A stretch of DNA of 64,000 nucleotides from Sediminibacterium sp. KACHI17 (GCF_040362915.1 NZ_AP029612.1:2418001-2482000); one strand, 5' to 3'. Numbered from the stretch's first letter, positions 18,963 to 27,802 are shown. Notes: generated by a model from the sequence alone, not told the origin. Made by a program: numbers and translations.

Positions 18963-19571
18963 ATGACTGTTCAATCACTGCTGCAACATTTAAAAAATCA
19001 CATACAGCTTACTGAAGCAGAAGAGCAGATCATTATTGATCATCTTACCCCAAGAACATTCAAACGCGGAGAGTTCCTGACCAAAGAAGGAGAAGTGAAT
19101 CGATATACAAATTATATCGTATCCGGCGCTGCAAGGGTGTATTATATAGATCAGGCCGGACAAGAGCACGTTATTCAATTGGGTATCTGTGATTGGTGGA
19201 CGGGCGATTTCAGCAGTTTCATTACACAAACCAAAGGCATACTATACACAGAAGCGTTAGAAAAAACAGAAGTACTTTCTTTTTCTTATGATCACTTGCA
19301 GGATGTATATCGTCAAGTACCCGCCATGGAGCGTTTCTTTCGATTGCTGATACAAAAAGCATATGCTGCATTTCAAAGAAGGGTATTGGAATCTTTGAGT
19401 ATGGATGCAGAACAACGTTATCTCGCATTTCGTGAAATGTATCCGGATATGGATCAACACCTCTCTCAAAAACACATAGCATCTTATCTCGGTATGTCAG
19501 CTGAATTTCTCAGCAAGATCAAAAAACGTATCGTAGAAAAACAAAGATCAAAAATCCGCAACATTATATAA
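18963..19571 (+). CDS. Crp/Fnr family transcriptional regulator
   Basis: 202 residues. The N-terminal cyclic-nucleotide-binding-like barrel spans about 15-130 (TPRTFKRGEFLTKEGEVNRY, GAARVYYIDQAGQEHVIQLG). The C-terminal helix-turn-helix is QKHIASYLGMSAEFLSKIKKRI. No Cys cluster for an iron-sulfur centre is present. Its end overlaps the end of the opposing gene by 8 bases. The nearby divergent promoter with TGAAC palindromes (20245-20330) is a possible target, but nothing proves it. Confidence 0.85.
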   Translation: MTVQSLLQHLKNHIQLTEAEEQIIIDHLTPRTFKRGEFLTKEGEVNRYTNYIVSGAARVYYIDQAGQEHVIQLGICDWWTGDFSSFITQTKGILYTEALEKTEVLSFSYDHLQDVYRQVPAMERFFRLLIQKAYAAFQRRVLESLSMDAEQRYLAFREMYPDMDQHLSQKHIASYLGMSAEFLSKIKKRIVEKQRSKIRNII

Positions 19572-20196
19572 GCTTACGAATGAACACTCCTGAATTGGTG
19601 GTGATCTCAGTGGTAGGCCCATACTGGTCAACTGTGATACCAATACCAAACTGAATGGCTTTCTTATCTATACCAATACGTAATTGTTGGTAACTTCTAT
19701 TGTGTCCATCATTACCATGGTTGGTCATAAATTGAAAACGCGAATAGAGTTTTGTTCTTGTCGTGAGTGCCGGTTGGTATTCCAGCAAACCAAACAGTTC
19801 ATACGAATTCTTTTTACCGGCATCAAAGCGAGGGGATAATATCATGAACCAGTTTTTGGTCTTATGTGCAAACTGTGTTGCGATGGATAATTTCACATCC
19901 GTAACAGGTGTGTAGAAGAAGCCACCCATGATGGTGATCTTGGGATGGATCATCGCTGTGAAATATCCCTGATTCATCATTTCATTTGGTCTGCCACCTT
20001 TTATGGTATTGGTTTGATAACGATTGACCATATTGGTGATATGTGTCCACCCAAAGCGACTGCCCGCTGAAGTTTTGCGATGAATGCTGTGTTGGTAGTT
20101 CAGGTATGCATTACCTGCCATCAGTTCTACCGGAATGTTTTGTGCATGTACGATTCCAATGAACAGTAATAATGCTGCAGTAAATATCATTTTCAT
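19564..20196 (-). CDS. Exported protein, possible outer-membrane barrel
   Basis: 210 residues starting MKMIFTAALLLFIGIVHAQ, a clear signal peptide. Downstream text alternates aromatic and polar residues (LMAGNAYLNYQHSI, FGWTHITNMVNRY, FQFMTNHGNDGHNRSYQQLRIGI), as in small beta barrels. No family recognised. The frame extends 10 codons upstream but the signal peptide fixes the start. Convergent with the Crp/Fnr gene and divergent from doxX, sharing the operator array with the latter. Confidence 0.6.
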   Translation of the reverse strand: MKMIFTAALLLFIGIVHAQNIPVELMAGNAYLNYQHSIHRKTSAGSRFGWTHITNMVNRYQTNTIKGGRPNEMMNQGYFTAMIHPKITIMGGFFYTPVTDVKLSIATQFAHKTKNWFMILSPRFDAGKKNSYELFGLLEYQPALTTRTKLYSRFQFMTNHGNDGHNRSYQQLRIGIDKKAIQFGIGITVDQYGPTTEITTNSGVFIRKLI

Positions 20197-20244
20197 ACTA
20201 AAATTCTTTACAGCAAAACTCAACACAGCGACTTGGCTGAAAAA

Positions 20245-20330
20245 TGAACTGCTTCAAGAAATCAGTAAAATGAACTGTATACGCAAAAACTTGAACTGGT
20301 TCATTTTTTACGGGGAGGAACGGATGAACT
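20245..20330. promoter_or_regulatory. Candidate operator array of TGAAC palindromes
   Basis: In the divergent intergenic region stand TGAACTGCTTCA (20245-20256), TGAACTG (20271-20277), TGAACTGGTTCA (20292-20303) and TGAACT (20325-20330). The third is TGAAC-N2-GTTCA, a perfect dyad; the first has one broken position. Four occurrences of the same word in 86 bases is far above chance and fits cooperative repressor binding between doxX and the exported protein gene. Confidence 0.6.
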
Positions 20331-20352
20331 TTTGTATCGTAAAATAATTCGT

Positions 20353-20814
20353 ATGCAAAAGTTTACATTTTTATTCAGCAGCACTGATCATATCACAGGG
20401 CTGATCATTCGACTCACATTGGCATTGGTGATATTACCACATGGTTGTCAGTTATTGTTTGGCTGGTTTGGTGGTTATGGTTTTGCCGGTACCATGCAAT
20501 ACTTTACCGAAGTAGAGAAATTACCTTGGTTGATTGGTTTCATGGTGATCATGTTACAATCTGTTGGTGCTTTGTTCATCTTATTCGGTGTAGCCAGCAG
20601 ACTGGTGGCACTTGGAACGGTCATCATGTTCATTGGTATGATCATTACCAGTCATGCAGAGTATGGATTTTTCATGAACTGGTTCGGCACACAAAAAGGC
20701 GAAGGCTACGAGTATCATCTCTTAGTGATCGGTCTTGCACTGGCATTACTGGCATCAGGTTCAGGGAAGTGGTCGGTGGATAGGGTGATAGTGAAGGGTG
20801 TGAATGGTGAATAG
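20353..20814 (+). CDS. DoxX family membrane protein
   Basis: 153 residues with four membrane helices. DoxX features: LIIRLTLALVILPHGCQLLFGWFGG, GFMVIMLQSVGALFILFG and MIITSHAEYGFFMNWFGTQKGEGYEYHLLVIGLALALL in segments. These proteins sit in the inner membrane and are linked to thiol or redox stress. It is preceded by the TGAAC operator array; ATG at 20353 is preferred over the open frame from 20332. A terminator follows directly. Confidence 0.88.
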   Translation: MQKFTFLFSSTDHITGLIIRLTLALVILPHGCQLLFGWFGGYGFAGTMQYFTEVEKLPWLIGFMVIMLQSVGALFILFGVASRLVALGTVIMFIGMIITSHAEYGFFMNWFGTQKGEGYEYHLLVIGLALALLASGSGKWSVDRVIVKGVNGE

Positions 20815-20821
20815 TGAGCGT

Positions 20822-20867
20822 AAAAAAGGAGCGTCTTGCAAAAAGACGCTCCTTTCAAATTTTTTCT
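20822..20867. terminator. Bidirectional terminator between doxX and transketolase
   Basis: Perfect stem GGAGCGTCTT (20828-20837) and AAGACGCTCC (20843-20852) with A-run before and T-rich run after, so it can serve both converging genes. Outer flanks GTGAATGGTGAATAGT and CTATTGACCATTCAC-like words form an additional outer arm. Confidence 0.85.
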
Positions 20868-20911
20868 GTCAACTAACTATTGACCATTCACAATTCACCA
20901 TTCACAGCTGA

Positions 20912-21874
20912 CTACTTCCTCCCCATCACTTTCTCCGCAGCCGCAACAATGAATGGTGTGTCCAAACCATATTTAGCGAGGAGTTCGTTGGGTTTACCAC
21001 TTTCGCCGAAAGTGTCGTTGGTGCCGATGTATTCAATAGGAACAGGACAATGTCTTGCTGCTACTTGTGCTACAGCATCACCCATTCCACCAATGATATT
21101 GTGTTCTTCTACGGTAACAGCACATTTGGTTTTGCTGAGAGAAGCGATGATCGCAGCTTCATCCAGCGGTTTGATGGTGTGAAGATTGATCAGCTCAACG
21201 CTGAATCCTTTTTCTTCTAAGATCTTACCGGCTTCGATCGCTTTCCAAACCATATGACCACAAGCGAAGATGGTAACATCAGAACCTTCACTCATTTTTT
21301 GAGCTTTACCGATCACGAAATCGCTGCCATCTTCTTTGGTGAAGTTGGGCCATTTCGGGCGACCGAAACGCAGGTATACCGGACCATGCAGATCCGCAAT
21401 GGCTTTGGTGGCAGCTTTGGTCTGATTGAAATCGCAAGGAACTACCACGGTCATACCGGGTAACATTTTCATCAATCCGATATCTTCCAGAATTTGGTGG
21501 GTAGCGCCATCTTCACCAAGTGTTAATCCGGCATGTGATGCACAGATCTTTACATTCTTATCGCTATACGCCACACTCTGACGGATCTGATCATATACAC
21601 GACCCGTACTGAAATTGGCGAAAGTAGTAGTGTAAGGAATTTTACCACCGATGGTCAAACCCGCAGCAATACCGATCATGTTTGCTTCGGCGATACCACA
21701 CTGTATAAAACGGTTAGGGAAATCTTTGATATATGGTCCTAACTTGAAAGATCCTGCGAGGTCGGCAGTAAGTACCACTACATTCTCATTCTCTTTCGCA
21801 AGCTCATGAATACCCTCACCAAAACCGGCACGTGTTTCTTTTTCATTGAGGATCTGAATGTCTTTAAGTTTCAT
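20912..21874 (-). CDS. Transketolase, C-terminal subunit
   Basis: 320 residues covering the Pyr domain (GIHELAKENENVVVLTADLAGSF, the catalytic Glu in FIQCGIAEANMIGIAAGL) and the C-terminal domain (SDVTIFACGHMVWKAIEAG, TVEEHNIIGGMGDAVAQ). This is the split transketolase arrangement known in many bacteria, where a separate N-terminal subunit binds thiamine pyrophosphate. The N-terminal partner is not next to it: the upstream gene is carB. It must be encoded elsewhere for activity in the pentose phosphate pathway. Confidence 0.9.
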   Translation of the reverse strand: MKLKDIQILNEKETRAGFGEGIHELAKENENVVVLTADLAGSFKLGPYIKDFPNRFIQCGIAEANMIGIAAGLTIGGKIPYTTTFANFSTGRVYDQIRQSVAYSDKNVKICASHAGLTLGEDGATHQILEDIGLMKMLPGMTVVVPCDFNQTKAATKAIADLHGPVYLRFGRPKWPNFTKEDGSDFVIGKAQKMSEGSDVTIFACGHMVWKAIEAGKILEEKGFSVELINLHTIKPLDEAAIIASLSKTKCAVTVEEHNIIGGMGDAVAQVAARHCPVPIEYIGTNDTFGESGKPNELLAKYGLDTPFIVAAAEKVMGRK

Positions 21875-21918
21875 ACGGTGTTGTGTTTTTGAAAGTCAGT
21901 GCAAAGAAAGGGGATATT

Positions 21919-22004
21919 GGTTAATAGTCCATGGTCCATGGTCCATAGTAAATCTTTTTGTTGAGATTCTTTACCATGGACTATGGACCATCAACTATGG
22001 ACCG
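21919..22004. repeat. Word-iterating intergenic hairpin (GGTCCAT words)
   Basis: One arm iterates AGTCCATGGTCCATGGTCCATAG, written here as repeats of the 7-base word GTCCATG; the other iterates ATGGACTATGGACCATC. It begins immediately after the carB stop codon. The same words form the hairpin at 52049-52092, 30 kb away. Confidence 0.75.
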
Positions 22005-22011
22005 TCATCAA

Positions 22012-23658
22012 CTACCCCTCGAAAGAACTATAAAAATACGGTGTCTTCGCTTCGAACTCGGCGCTGCAGGTGTCTACCATTTTGTAGACGCGTGTGATGC
22101 CAAGGGCTTTACGTTTTTCGTAAACTTGTTCATCGCTACAATCGCCATGTAAAATATTGGCGATCTGTGCATCGCTGAAACCATTTTTCTTGGCTTCTTT
22201 CAGTAAGTCTTCAGGTAAAGTATCCAATGAATATTTAGCGATCTCTTTTTCCATCACACAGATCTGTTGGATCTGATAGATGAACCAACGATCGATACCG
22301 GTTGCTTGTGAAATAGATTTTACAGTAGAACCCTGCATCAACGCATCTTTGATTCTGAAGATGCGATCCCATTTTGGTGTCTTGATATATTCAGTGAGTT
22401 CTTCATTCTTCATCAGACTCTTACCATAATATCCCAATCCTACTGCTTCATTCTCTAAACTCTGACAAGCTTTCTGAATGGCTTCTGTGAAACTGCGACC
22501 GATCGCCATCACTTCACCTACGCTCTTCATCTGTAATCCGAGTGTATCATTAGCACCTTTGAATTTGTCGAAGTTCCAACGAGGGATCTTGACGATCACA
22601 TAATCCAGTGTAGGTTCAAAATAAGCAGAAGTGGTTTTGGTGATCTGGTTTTCCAGTTCATCGAGTGAATAACCGATTGCCAGTTTCGCAGCGATCTTTG
22701 CGATGGGATAACCGGTTGCTTTTGATGCCAATGCAGAAGAGCGACTTACACGTGGATTGATCTCCACCGCGATCAGTTCTTCCGTTTCGGGATTCAACGC
22801 AAACTGTACGTTACAACCGCCGGCGAAATTACCCAGTGAGCGCATCATCAGCATGGCTTTGTTACGCATTTCCTGGAAAGCAGTATCGCTCAGGGTCATA
22901 GCAGGAGCTACGGTGATAGAGTCACCTGTATGCACACCCATCGGGTCTACATTCTCTACAGTACAGATGATCACTACATTATCATTTTTATCACGCAATA
23001 ATTCCAATTCAAATTCTTTCCATCCCAATACGGCTTTCTCTACCAATACTTCATGGATTGGAGAAGCTTTCAGTCCGCGCTCCAACGCCGCATCCAGATC
23101 GTCTTTGCTGTGCACGAAACCACCACCGGTACCACCGAGGGTGAATGAAGGACGGATCACCAATGGGAAACCGATCTCTTGTGCAAACTCTTTTCCTTCC
23201 AGAAAACTATTGGCCACACGGCTAGGCGCAACGGCCATACCGATCTTCACCATCAGCTGACGGAATTTCTCACGGTCTTCAGCCGTATCAATGGCTGCCA
23301 CATCCACACCGATCATTCGCACACCATATTTCTCCCACACACCCAGTTCATCCGCTTCCTTACAAAGGTTGAGGGCTGTTTGTCCACCCATGGTCGGCAG
23401 CACTGCATCGATCTGGTTTTCATCCAGGATCTGTTCAATGCTTTCAACGGTAAGGGGGAGGAGATATACTTTATCAGCCATCATAGGGTCGGTCATGATG
23501 GTGGCCGGATTGCTGTTGATCAGGATCACTTTGATCCCTTCTTCACGCAAGCTCCTGGCAGCCTGAGAACCGGAATAGTCGAACTCGCAGGCTTGTCCAA
23601 TAATAATGGGACCCGAACCTACAATTAACACGGATTTGATGGATTGATCTTTGGGCAT
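22012..23658 (-). CDS. carB: Carbamoyl-phosphate synthase large subunit, N-terminal half only
   Basis: 548 residues, against about 950-1075 in one-piece CarB. Present: the first ATP-grasp unit, which makes carboxyphosphate and carbamate (VLIVGSGPIIIGQACEFDYSG, PSFTLGGTGGGF, AVEINPRVSRSSALASKATGYP) and the oligomerisation domain (ITRVYKMVDTCSAEFEAKTPY). It stops cleanly after that domain. The second ATP-grasp unit, which phosphorylates carbamate, and the allosteric domain are missing and no trace of them follows in the 137 bases before transketolase. Either CarB is split here, as in some archaea and Aquifex, or this copy is truncated. The start at 23658 follows from the promoter box at 23680-23687; the frame is open to 23727. 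Confidence 0.9.
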   Translation of the reverse strand: MPKDQSIKSVLIVGSGPIIIGQACEFDYSGSQAARSLREEGIKVILINSNPATIMTDPMMADKVYLLPLTVESIEQILDENQIDAVLPTMGGQTALNLCKEADELGVWEKYGVRMIGVDVAAIDTAEDREKFRQLMVKIGMAVAPSRVANSFLEGKEFAQEIGFPLVIRPSFTLGGTGGGFVHSKDDLDAALERGLKASPIHEVLVEKAVLGWKEFELELLRDKNDNVVIICTVENVDPMGVHTGDSITVAPAMTLSDTAFQEMRNKAMLMMRSLGNFAGGCNVQFALNPETEELIAVEINPRVSRSSALASKATGYPIAKIAAKLAIGYSLDELENQITKTTSAYFEPTLDYVIVKIPRWNFDKFKGANDTLGLQMKSVGEVMAIGRSFTEAIQKACQSLENEAVGLGYYGKSLMKNEELTEYIKTPKWDRIFRIKDALMQGSTVKSISQATGIDRWFIYQIQQICVMEKEIAKYSLDTLPEDLLKEAKKNGFSDAQIANILHGDCSDEQVYEKRKALGITRVYKMVDTCSAEFEAKTPYFYSSFEG

Positions 23659-23679
23659 GGGACGAAAAAATAAATTGTG

Positions 23680-23687
23680 CAAATGTA
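23680..23687 (-). promoter_or_regulatory. Promoter -7 box before carB
   Basis: Minus strand TACATTTG matches TAnnTTTG, 21 bases before the ATG at 23658. It excludes translation from the upstream start at 23727. Confidence 0.6.
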
Positions 23688-23719
23688 AGGAAGGGAGGGT
23701 TATGGGGGGATTATTTTTT

Positions 23720-23812
23720 AGCTGCAAGCCTCAAGCTACGAGCTGCAAGCAAGAAAAAAGGCAAAGAACCCTTTCATGGCACAAAAACTTGTGGCTTGTA
23801 GCTTGAAGCTTA
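23720..23812. repeat. Word-iterating intergenic hairpin (AGCTGCAAGC words)
   Basis: Left arm GCTGCAAGCCTCAAGCTACG and right arm CTTGTGGCTTGTAGCTTGAA pair imperfectly; same vocabulary as the hairpin at 8675-8762. Between carB and the peroxiredoxin gene. Confidence 0.7.
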
Positions 23813-23819
23813 CTGCCCT

Positions 23820-23827
23820 TACCTTTG
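23820..23827 (+). promoter_or_regulatory. Promoter -7 box before the peroxiredoxin gene
   Basis: TACCTTTG fits TAnnTTTG, 15 bases before the ATG at 23843, predicting a very short leader. Confidence 0.6.
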
Positions 23828-23842
23828 CGCAAAATTTCAGAC

Positions 23843-24310
23843 ATGGCATTACCGGCGATTGGGAAAAAAGCCCCCGTTTTTAAGGGCGTAGATCAGAATG
23901 GCAAGAAATGGTCGCTGACCGATTTTAAGGGACAAAAAGTGGTGTTGTACTTCTATCCCCATGATCATACCCCTACCTGTACCGTTCAGGCATGTAACCT
24001 GAGGGATCATTATGCTTTATTAAAGAAAAAAGGTTTTCAGGTGATCGGCGTGAGCAGTGATGATGTGAAAAGCCACAAAAAATTTGAGACCAAACACCAA
24101 TTACCTTTTCCGTTATTGGCAGATGAAGACCTGAAGATCCATGAACAGTATGGCGTATGGCAACTGAAAAAATTCATGGGTAAAGAATTCATGGGCACCA
24201 TTCGCACTACTTTTTTGATCGATGAAAATGGAAAGCTCAAAAACATCATTCAAAAACCGGCTTCCAAAAAGCATGCGGAAGAGGTATTGGCGGCATGGGA
24301 AAACGCCTAA
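23843..24310 (+). CDS. bcp: Peroxiredoxin, Bcp/PrxQ type
   Basis: 155 residues. The peroxidatic Cys is in YFYPHDHTPTCTVQACNLRD (Thr-Pro-x-Cys motif), with a second Cys five residues later as the resolving residue of atypical 2-Cys PrxQ. It reduces hydrogen peroxide and organic peroxides in the cytoplasm using thioredoxin. Start chosen by the promoter box and the family's N-terminus (LPAIGKKAPVF). Confidence 0.93.
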   Translation: MALPAIGKKAPVFKGVDQNGKKWSLTDFKGQKVVLYFYPHDHTPTCTVQACNLRDHYALLKKKGFQVIGVSSDDVKSHKKFETKHQLPFPLLADEDLKIHEQYGVWQLKKFMGKEFMGTIRTTFLIDENGKLKNIIQKPASKKHAEEVLAAWENA

Positions 24311-24431
24311 ATGGAAACATATTTTCTCTGCTGTAAAAATTTGGGTGGATTCGCCGCGAAGAACAAGTGAAACAGAGATTACGCAGAGAGGTATGCGTTA
24401 AATTTTTATCTTGTTGTATCAATCTCTCGCT

Positions 24432-25295
24432 ATGCAACGCATTTTCCTTTTTTGTTTGCTTATTGGTTGTATTCAATTGAATGCGCAGAAGACCGATAAA
24501 AAATTACAAAGACAAATAGAATCACTCATTGAAGGATACAAAGGTGATATCGGCGTATATGTACACGACCTGAAGAAAAACAAAATAGTAGCAGTACATG
24601 CTGATACAGTATTCCCCACCGCCAGCATGGTGAAAGTGCCGATACTGATCGGTATCATGGATAAGATCGGAAAAAAAGAATTGGATTATCATCAATCATT
24701 AACGTACAAGGATTCCTTGTTGTATGAAGGTGTAGACATACTGGGCTCTTTCAAGCACAATGAAAAAATCGATCTGAGTAAAGTGATGATGCTCATGCTC
24801 ACCACCAGTGATAATACCGCGAGTTTGTGGTTGCAAGGCATTGCCGGAACAGGCACACGCATCAATCAGCTGATGGATAGTTTGGGTTTCCCGAATACCA
24901 AAGTGAACAGTCGCACACCCGGAAGAGAAGAGATCAGAAAGATCTACGGATGGGGACAAACCACCCCGCGTGAAATGGCAACACTGTTTGAAAAGATCGC
25001 AGCGCGGAAGATACTAAGTGATTCAGCCAGTGAAAAAATGTTGAAACTACTCGGCAGAAATTATTGGGATGAAGAAGGATTGTCATCCATACCTGCCGGC
25101 ATATTTGTAGCCAGCAAAAACGGCGCAGTGAATGCGAGCAGGAGTGAAGTGATCTATGTACAAGGGGAAGGTGTGAACTATGTCTTCTGCATCTGCACCA
25201 AAAACAACCAAGACCAAAGCTGGACCCCCACCAACGAAGCCTGGACCCTCACCAGAAATTTATCAGCCTTGTTGTGGGAGTATTATAAAAAGTAA
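24432..25295 (+). CDS. Class A beta-lactamase-like serine hydrolase
   Basis: 287 residues with a signal peptide (IFLFCLLIGCIQLNAQ). Active-site motifs: Ser65-Met-Val-Lys68 (SxxK) and Ser126-Asp-Asn128 (SDN). The third box reads Lys-Asn-Gly (ASKNGAVN) instead of the usual KTG/KSG. The fold is that of class A penicillinases, and many Bacteroidota homologues have no proven lactamase activity, so resistance is not established. Exported to the periplasm. ATG at 24432 fits the signal peptide; an upstream open frame begins at 24411. Confidence 0.82.
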   Translation: MQRIFLFCLLIGCIQLNAQKTDKKLQRQIESLIEGYKGDIGVYVHDLKKNKIVAVHADTVFPTASMVKVPILIGIMDKIGKKELDYHQSLTYKDSLLYEGVDILGSFKHNEKIDLSKVMMLMLTTSDNTASLWLQGIAGTGTRINQLMDSLGFPNTKVNSRTPGREEIRKIYGWGQTTPREMATLFEKIAARKILSDSASEKMLKLLGRNYWDEEGLSSIPAGIFVASKNGAVNASRSEVIYVQGEGVNYVFCICTKNNQDQSWTPTNEAWTLTRNLSALLWEYYKK

Positions 25296-25329
25296 GCATC
25301 CCCGCACTTATATAATTTCTCAACTCACC

Positions 25330-25495
25330 AATATATCTCTAACCAGTCCCTGCGGACGGGCCTTATTGGGGTCGGTGTCGAGCGTAGCGATGACAGATCA
25401 GATCATGCGTAGCGGATCTGATCAGAGGCCAATGCAGCCCGGTAGTAGGGACGAGGCCCAGCGGCCTAGAGCGAAAATGAACAATAAAAATTTTG
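25330..25495. repeat. Complex palindromic intergenic element
   Basis: Nested inverted repeats: GATCAGATC and GATCTGATC around a 10-base loop near 25398-25425, flanked by GGCC pairs and GTCCCTGCGG/TAGGGAC-like outer arms. It ends in CCTAGAGCGAAAATGAAC. No gene is convincing in it. It may be a repeated element or a structured RNA; single copy in this window. Confidence 0.45.
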
Positions 25496-25538
25496 AGTGA
25501 TAGTTAGTCGAAACAATTATAAGAATAGCGATAATGCT

Positions 25539-27653
25539 TTAACTGAAGATCACGTAAGTAATCCAGCTCATTCCGTAAGCAAGAACGGTCATATAGATCA
25601 ATTGAATCGTAGGCCATTTCCAACTCTTGGTTTCACGCTTTACAACAGCCAGCGTACTCATACACTGCATCGCCAATACATAAAACACCATGAGTGAAAG
25701 TGCCGCAGCCAGCGTATACACTTTAGAACCATCCGCATGTTTCGCTGATTGCAATTTCGCGCGCAAAGAACTGTCATCCGATTCTTCTACACTATAGAGT
25801 GTAGCCATCGTTCCCACAAATACTTCACGTGCTGCAAAAGATGTGATGAGTGAGATACCAATTTTCCAATCGTATCCTAAAGGCTGAATCGCAGGTTCGA
25901 TGAATTGTCCGAGAACACCTGCATAAGAGTTTTGTAATTTTTCGGTCGACAATTGTTTTTGCAATGAGTCGATCTGATCCGGCATTTGCTGGATCAATGC
26001 TACATATTTGGTCTCTGTTTTTTCCATTCTGTCACCCGGACCATAACTGCTCAAGAACCACAACAGTAAGCTGATGATCATGATGACTTTACCCGCATCG
26101 GTCACAAAGATGCGCGCTTTCTCAACCATGGTGATCACCACATTTTTCCAGCGCGGGGCACGGTAGATAGGCAGTTCAAGGATGAAGAAACTTTTTTCAC
26201 TGATATTGATGAACCACTTCATCACATAACTCACAATGAGCGCCATCACAGTACCGAGTAAATAAAGCGCCATCATCACCAGACCTTGTAAACTGAGGAA
26301 ACCAAAATAGTAAGTATCGTCGATCACAAGAGAGATCAAAATAGTGTATACCGGTAAACGAGCGCTACAGCTCATCAAAGGAGTAACCATGATGGTGAGC
26401 AAACGTTCTTTTCTGTTTTCAATATTACGCGCACTCATGATGGCAGGAACGGCGCAGGCAAAACCACTCACCATGGGCATCACACTCTTACCGTTGAGAC
26501 CCACTTTGCGCATGAGACGATCACTGAGAAAACTCACACGCGCCATATAACCCGTGTCTTCGAGAATGGTGATCAATCCAAAGAGGATCATGATCTGTGG
26601 AACAAAAACCAGGATACCACTCAAACCGGCTACCAGTCCATTGATGATGAGATCACTCCACCAACCCGAAGGAAGATGGGTACCCAGCCAGCCACTGATC
26701 TCTGCAAAGCCCCATTCAATACCATCCATCGGAAATGCGGCGAGCCAGAAAATACTTTGGAAGAGTAAAAAGAGAACGGATAACAAGATCACATAACCCC
26801 AGGTATGATGCAGGAGTAAGTTATCGAGTTTATCGGTAAAGAGTTTTTTCTCCAGCGGACCCGGCTCCAACACATTTTGTTGCATGAGTTGACGGATACG
26901 GGTGTATCGCTGCATGATCTCTTCCGCCTGTGTTTTGGTGGGATTGAATTTATGATCGATCTCGATCTGTTCAATTTTTCGCTGCACATTTTCGCTGAGC
27001 GGAAAACTTTCGTGGTTGATGAGATAATGCACGGCAGCATAATCACTCAAAGAAGTATCGAGTTCTTGAAGGGCATCGATGGCTTGTGGTGCCAGTTTTT
27101 TATTGTCGATGAAATCGCGTGGTGCAGCATTGTTGCCCAGCTTCACCACTTGTGCCAATACTTTTTTCAGTTCATTGAGTCCTTTGTTCTTTCTGGGGTT
27201 CACGGCCACAACGGGAATACCAAGATCGGCTTCAAGACCACTGATATCGATCTTGATGCCTTTTTTGGAAGCGATATCATTCATGGTGAGTGCCATCACC
27301 ACCGGGATCTTCAGATCGATCATCTGACTACAGAAGAGCAGGTTGCGTTTGAGGTTGCTGGCATCGGCCACGAGTAATACCACATCGGCTTTCAGATCGG
27401 TATCGGCACCCATGAGTACTTTATAAGCCACCCACTCATCGGCCCTGCGCGGATAGAGACTATAAGTACCAGGCAGATCAATGAGTTCAGCTTCGGTGCG
27501 GTCATCCAAGCGGGTGGTGCCGGTCTTTTTATCAACGGTAACACCCGGAAAGTTGCCCACTTTCTGGTTCAAACCGGTAAGGCTATTGAACAAGGAGCTC
27601 TTCCCGCTATTCGGGTTACCAACAAGGGCGATATGTAGTTTCCTGTGACTCAA
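25539..27653 (-). CDS. feoB: Ferrous iron transport protein B
   Basis: About 704 residues. N-terminal G domain: G1 GNPNSGKSS, G2/G3 region GNFPGVTVDKKTG and DLPGTYSL, G4-like MNDIASK; then the helical spacer and a membrane part with about 8-10 helices including the Gate motifs (MPMVSGFACAVPAIMSAR, LIPxxx-like end of core). It drives ferrous iron uptake across the inner membrane with GTP. The open frame reaches TTG at 27680, but a -7 box lies at 27666-27673, so the later TTG at 27653 (MSHRKLHIALVGNPN) is the likely start. No feoA is adjacent. Confidence 0.9.
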   Translation of the reverse strand: MSHRKLHIALVGNPNSGKSSLFNSLTGLNQKVGNFPGVTVDKKTGTTRLDDRTEAELIDLPGTYSLYPRRADEWVAYKVLMGADTDLKADVVLLVADASNLKRNLLFCSQMIDLKIPVVMALTMNDIASKKGIKIDISGLEADLGIPVVAVNPRKNKGLNELKKVLAQVVKLGNNAAPRDFIDNKKLAPQAIDALQELDTSLSDYAAVHYLINHESFPLSENVQRKIEQIEIDHKFNPTKTQAEEIMQRYTRIRQLMQQNVLEPGPLEKKLFTDKLDNLLLHHTWGYVILLSVLFLLFQSIFWLAAFPMDGIEWGFAEISGWLGTHLPSGWWSDLIINGLVAGLSGILVFVPQIMILFGLITILEDTGYMARVSFLSDRLMRKVGLNGKSVMPMVSGFACAVPAIMSARNIENRKERLLTIMVTPLMSCSARLPVYTILISLVIDDTYYFGFLSLQGLVMMALYLLGTVMALIVSYVMKWFINISEKSFFILELPIYRAPRWKNVVITMVEKARIFVTDAGKVIMIISLLLWFLSSYGPGDRMEKTETKYVALIQQMPDQIDSLQKQLSTEKLQNSYAGVLGQFIEPAIQPLGYDWKIGISLITSFAAREVFVGTMATLYSVEESDDSSLRAKLQSAKHADGSKVYTLAAALSLMVFYVLAMQCMSTLAVVKRETKSWKWPTIQLIYMTVLAYGMSWITYVIFS

Positions 27654-27665
27654 TGGATGTGGCTG

Positions 27666-27673
27666 CAAAAGTA
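27666..27673 (-). promoter_or_regulatory. Promoter -7 box before feoB
   Basis: Minus strand TACTTTTG fits TAnnTTTG. It falls inside the longest possible feoB frame and therefore decides for a downstream start near 27653. Confidence 0.5.
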
Positions 27674-27722
27674 CAGGCAATAAAGGGCGGGTACTTACGA
27701 GATTGGGAACCCTTCACTGCGT

Positions 27723-27762
27723 TCAGGGTGACAAGAGCTCTGTTTAGAACTTGTCACCCTGA
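27723..27762. repeat. 13-bp perfect inverted repeat joined to palindromic element copy 1
   Basis: TCAGGGTGACAAG at 27723-27735 and its exact reverse complement at 27750-27762 with a 14-base loop. The right arm is the outer arm of the dispersed element, so two element ends face each other here. Confidence 0.75.
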
Positions 27763-27800
27763 GGAGCCTCACGATCGCAGATCGTGTCGGCGACGAAGGG
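27753..27800 (+). repeat. Dispersed palindromic element, copy 1
   Basis: Constant arms GTCACCCTGAGGAGC and GTCGGCGACGAAGGG. The core is CACGATC-GCA-GATCGTG, a 7-bp perfect stem with a 3-base loop. Confidence 0.75.
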
Positions 27801-27802
27801 CC

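Noticed and set aside
21875..22012. Frameshift that would restore a full CarB
   Set aside because: No sequence related to the second ATP-grasp half is found in any frame of the 137 bases before the next gene.
23659..23727. N-terminal extension of CarB
   Set aside because: It lies upstream of and across a -7 promoter box and has no family homology.
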